Assembly: GCA_036897625.1 (NCBI GenBank)
Contig: JAYMTA010001413.1
Coordinates: 1-20,132 of the forward strand
Reading direction: 5' to 3'
DNA: 20,132 bases
DNA from: Pelargonium cotyledonis
Taxonomy: Eukaryota > Streptophyta > Magnoliopsida > Geraniales > Geraniaceae
Below, in pieces: positions 18,604 to 20,132 of the stretch; the stretch's first letter is position 1; each line of letters begins with the position of its first letter. The notes beneath the pieces were generated by a model. It did no database searches. It saw only the letters and a list, made by a program, of their open reading frames with translations, and was not told where the DNA came from. The position numbers and the translations under genes were made by a program.

Positions 18604-19720
18604 TTAATCGAGTACTCAGCAGGCCAACTCACATTCCAGGAACCTCTATTGAACCGTTGTTCAATTCATGCCCTGCTTGACAAACTTTTGCATTGACTTT
18701 CAACCCAGCACAAATAAATGCAATATGATCATCCAATGATGAAATTTTTCTAGCTATTATGTAAATAGAAATGAAAAAAATGAAGCTAATGATGCATATC
18801 AAGGGTGGAATAGCAGAAAATATACACTCGGATACAAGGAAGAAGAGGGAGAGCACAATTTATCAATTATAGCTCTTGGCAAGGACCTAGTGAGGAGGAG
18901 ATTAGAAAGAAGGGCTTTACTACCAATACCTCAAACCAATAAATGATGAAATCATAAATAAATAAAAAGACGTCGCACATGGAAATACCCTATTCGAAGG
19001 GTTCTCGCTCACTTTTTATCTTCCCCAAATCAACGTACAAAAACCTCGCTCCTTTTGCTTGTCATCTACTCACAAGTAACAACTACCAATAACGAGAAAT
19101 ATCAAACATTTGAAATGCAATGTGGCGTTGGCACATGGAGCTATCGTTCTGAAGATCCATAAAATGGCTTCTAAACAAAAACACAAACATTCAAAATCCA
19201 GTATAGTTGTGTTAGGACATAAAATTTATCATTTTGAAAAAGGGAAAAGAAAAAAGAAGCAAAATTTATTGATTCTAAGGTGTAAAGTAATCACAACTAT
19301 CAGCATCCATCAGAATCAAACATTCAAAATGCATTCTAGGTAAGCGCATGGAACTATGAGATTGAAGAAGCATAATCAAATGGAGACAAACAAACAAGAA
19401 ATTGTATTGTTTGTAATCTAAAGACAACCAGCAACACCCATGACCCAACATTGGTAGTAGCTATGCTAAAACCATTTTTCCCTCAAAATGACCAACCAGC
19501 AGAAAAAAAACCTTTCATTCCCGGTGGGCGTATCGAGGTGGTGCATAGAATTTCATACGATTGGAGATAAAAAAAAAAAAAAAAAGAGGGCTGACCTGAT
19601 CGATGAAGACTTGGCTAAATCTGTGTTGTGGTTTTGGGCACTGCCTCTACTCCTCAGTCTTCACTCTCCACTCCGAAACCCCAAATTAAAGTTGCAATTA
19701 AAATTCTGTTGTCGCAATGT
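18604..19720 (-). other. 5' leader and probable leader intron of the COMM-domain gene
   Basis: Sequence at about 19700-19596 on the minus strand ends in CGATCAG/GTCAGC, a splice-donor-like junction after a GC-richer, leader-like segment. TTTGTCAAGCAG, ending at 18674, is a possible acceptor. This would give a 0.92-kb leader intron (19595-18674). The last leader exon would then carry two tiny upstream ORFs, ATGAATTGA (18670-18662) and ATGTGA (18634-18629). Frames inside the proposed intron (18629-18856 minus, 19110-19343 plus) are low-complexity and not called. Confidence 0.4.
19569..19585. repeat. Poly(A) homopolymer run
   Basis: An uninterrupted run of about seventeen A on the plus strand, next to the proposed leader donor of the COMM-domain gene. 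No flanking duplication was found. Confidence 0.8.
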
Positions 19721-19739
19721 TTTTTCAACAGAATAGCCG

Positions 19740-20132
19740 TTTCATGCACCGCAAACAACGGTAAAATAATTTTTTATTCTATTTGGTAAAATTCATTTTA
19801 GGGAAATTACCGTCAGCGTATTTGTCATCTTTTAACACTAGGTAAAGATCCCACACCGATGCACGGGTAAGTATAATAATAATATAAAGTAACTAATATT
19901 CTCAACAAAAAAAATTAATAGAATATAAGTCAAAATAATAAAATAAAGAGCTAACGAATGAGACATTATAGAAAATATTGTGAAGAGAGAACTAATATTA
20001 TTTCACTAACTCAAATCACAAAATGTGAATAACATGTATCAATTAAAAGATAGGATACATATACTATATACTTAAAGAAAAAGTGGCTAGTGATCACTAA
20101 AAAACTGCTTTGAAAAATGAACGACAACAACA
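19740..20132. other. AT-rich intergenic DNA at the right edge
   Basis: No ORF or RNA gene is seen. The segment CACTAGGTAAAGATCCC..GATGCACGGGTAAG (about 19837-19872) resembles a widespread plant repeat containing a CCCGTGCNNTGCACGGG-type palindrome, here worn. This suggests a transposon edge running out of the window. Confidence 0.35.

Noticed and set aside
18629-18856. Minus-strand 75-aa hydrophobic frame
   Set aside because: It lies in the proposed leader intron of the COMM gene, is AT-rich and low-complexity, and has no recognisable family.
19110-19343. Plus-strand Lys-rich 77-aa frame
   Set aside because: The composition simply follows the A-rich DNA, with no family features.
1-20132. 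Defence system, phage, biosynthetic gene cluster or organellar insertion
   Set aside because: Only three ordinary nuclear plant genes and transposon relics are supported. No gene content suggests such a system.

Overview
This is a stretch of plant nuclear DNA, almost certainly from a eudicot. It shows AT-rich intergenic DNA, spliced genes with GT..AG introns, a Stowaway-type MITE, SINE-like and LTR-retrotransposon relics, and three protein-coding genes whose products match known plant protein families. I cannot place the species. No bacterial, phage, CRISPR or plastid signature is present.

Layout. Positions 1-1700 are intergenic: a GC-richer, LTR-like relic with a strong hairpin (1-480), then a complete-looking Stowaway MITE (769-1022). 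Gene 1 (1903-3875, +) has five phase-0 coding exons and encodes a Sec14/CRAL-TRIO lipid-transfer protein of about 340 aa. Positions 4110-6050 are intergenic and repeat-rich, including a tRNA-derived, SINE-like structure with two tRNA-like heads facing each other (4799-5300). Gene 2 (6599-12208, +) has a leader intron and two coding exons. It encodes a very acidic protein of about 1727 aa with N-terminal membrane segments, a conserved central core carrying two NPFD motifs, and nine tandem copies of a 48-residue repeat near the C terminus.

Gene 3 (18582 down to 13146, -) is rebuilt here from six small phase-0 exons spread over 5.4 kb. No single ORF reveals it. The predicted 279-aa protein has the layout of a COMM-domain (COMMD9-like) protein, with a plant-type Ser/Thr-rich spacer exon between the helical N-terminal part and the COMM domain. 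Its introns hold retroelement relics: an LTR/polypurine-tract junction, an LTR/primer-binding-site junction, a poly(A) insertion scar with a 14-bp target duplication, and a lone Stowaway end. The right end (18.6-20.1 kb) holds the probable leader and promoter region of gene 3 and featureless AT-rich DNA.

The genes do not form an operon or obvious cluster. Genes 2 and 3 converge tail to tail. A shared theme is membrane trafficking and lipids: a Sec14 lipid exchanger, a membrane-anchored protein with possible endocytic NPF motifs, and a COMMD protein (the family acts in endosomal recycling in animals). I regard that proximity as probably coincidental. The most interesting items are the COMM-domain gene, the 48-aa repeat expansion, and the paired NPFD motifs.
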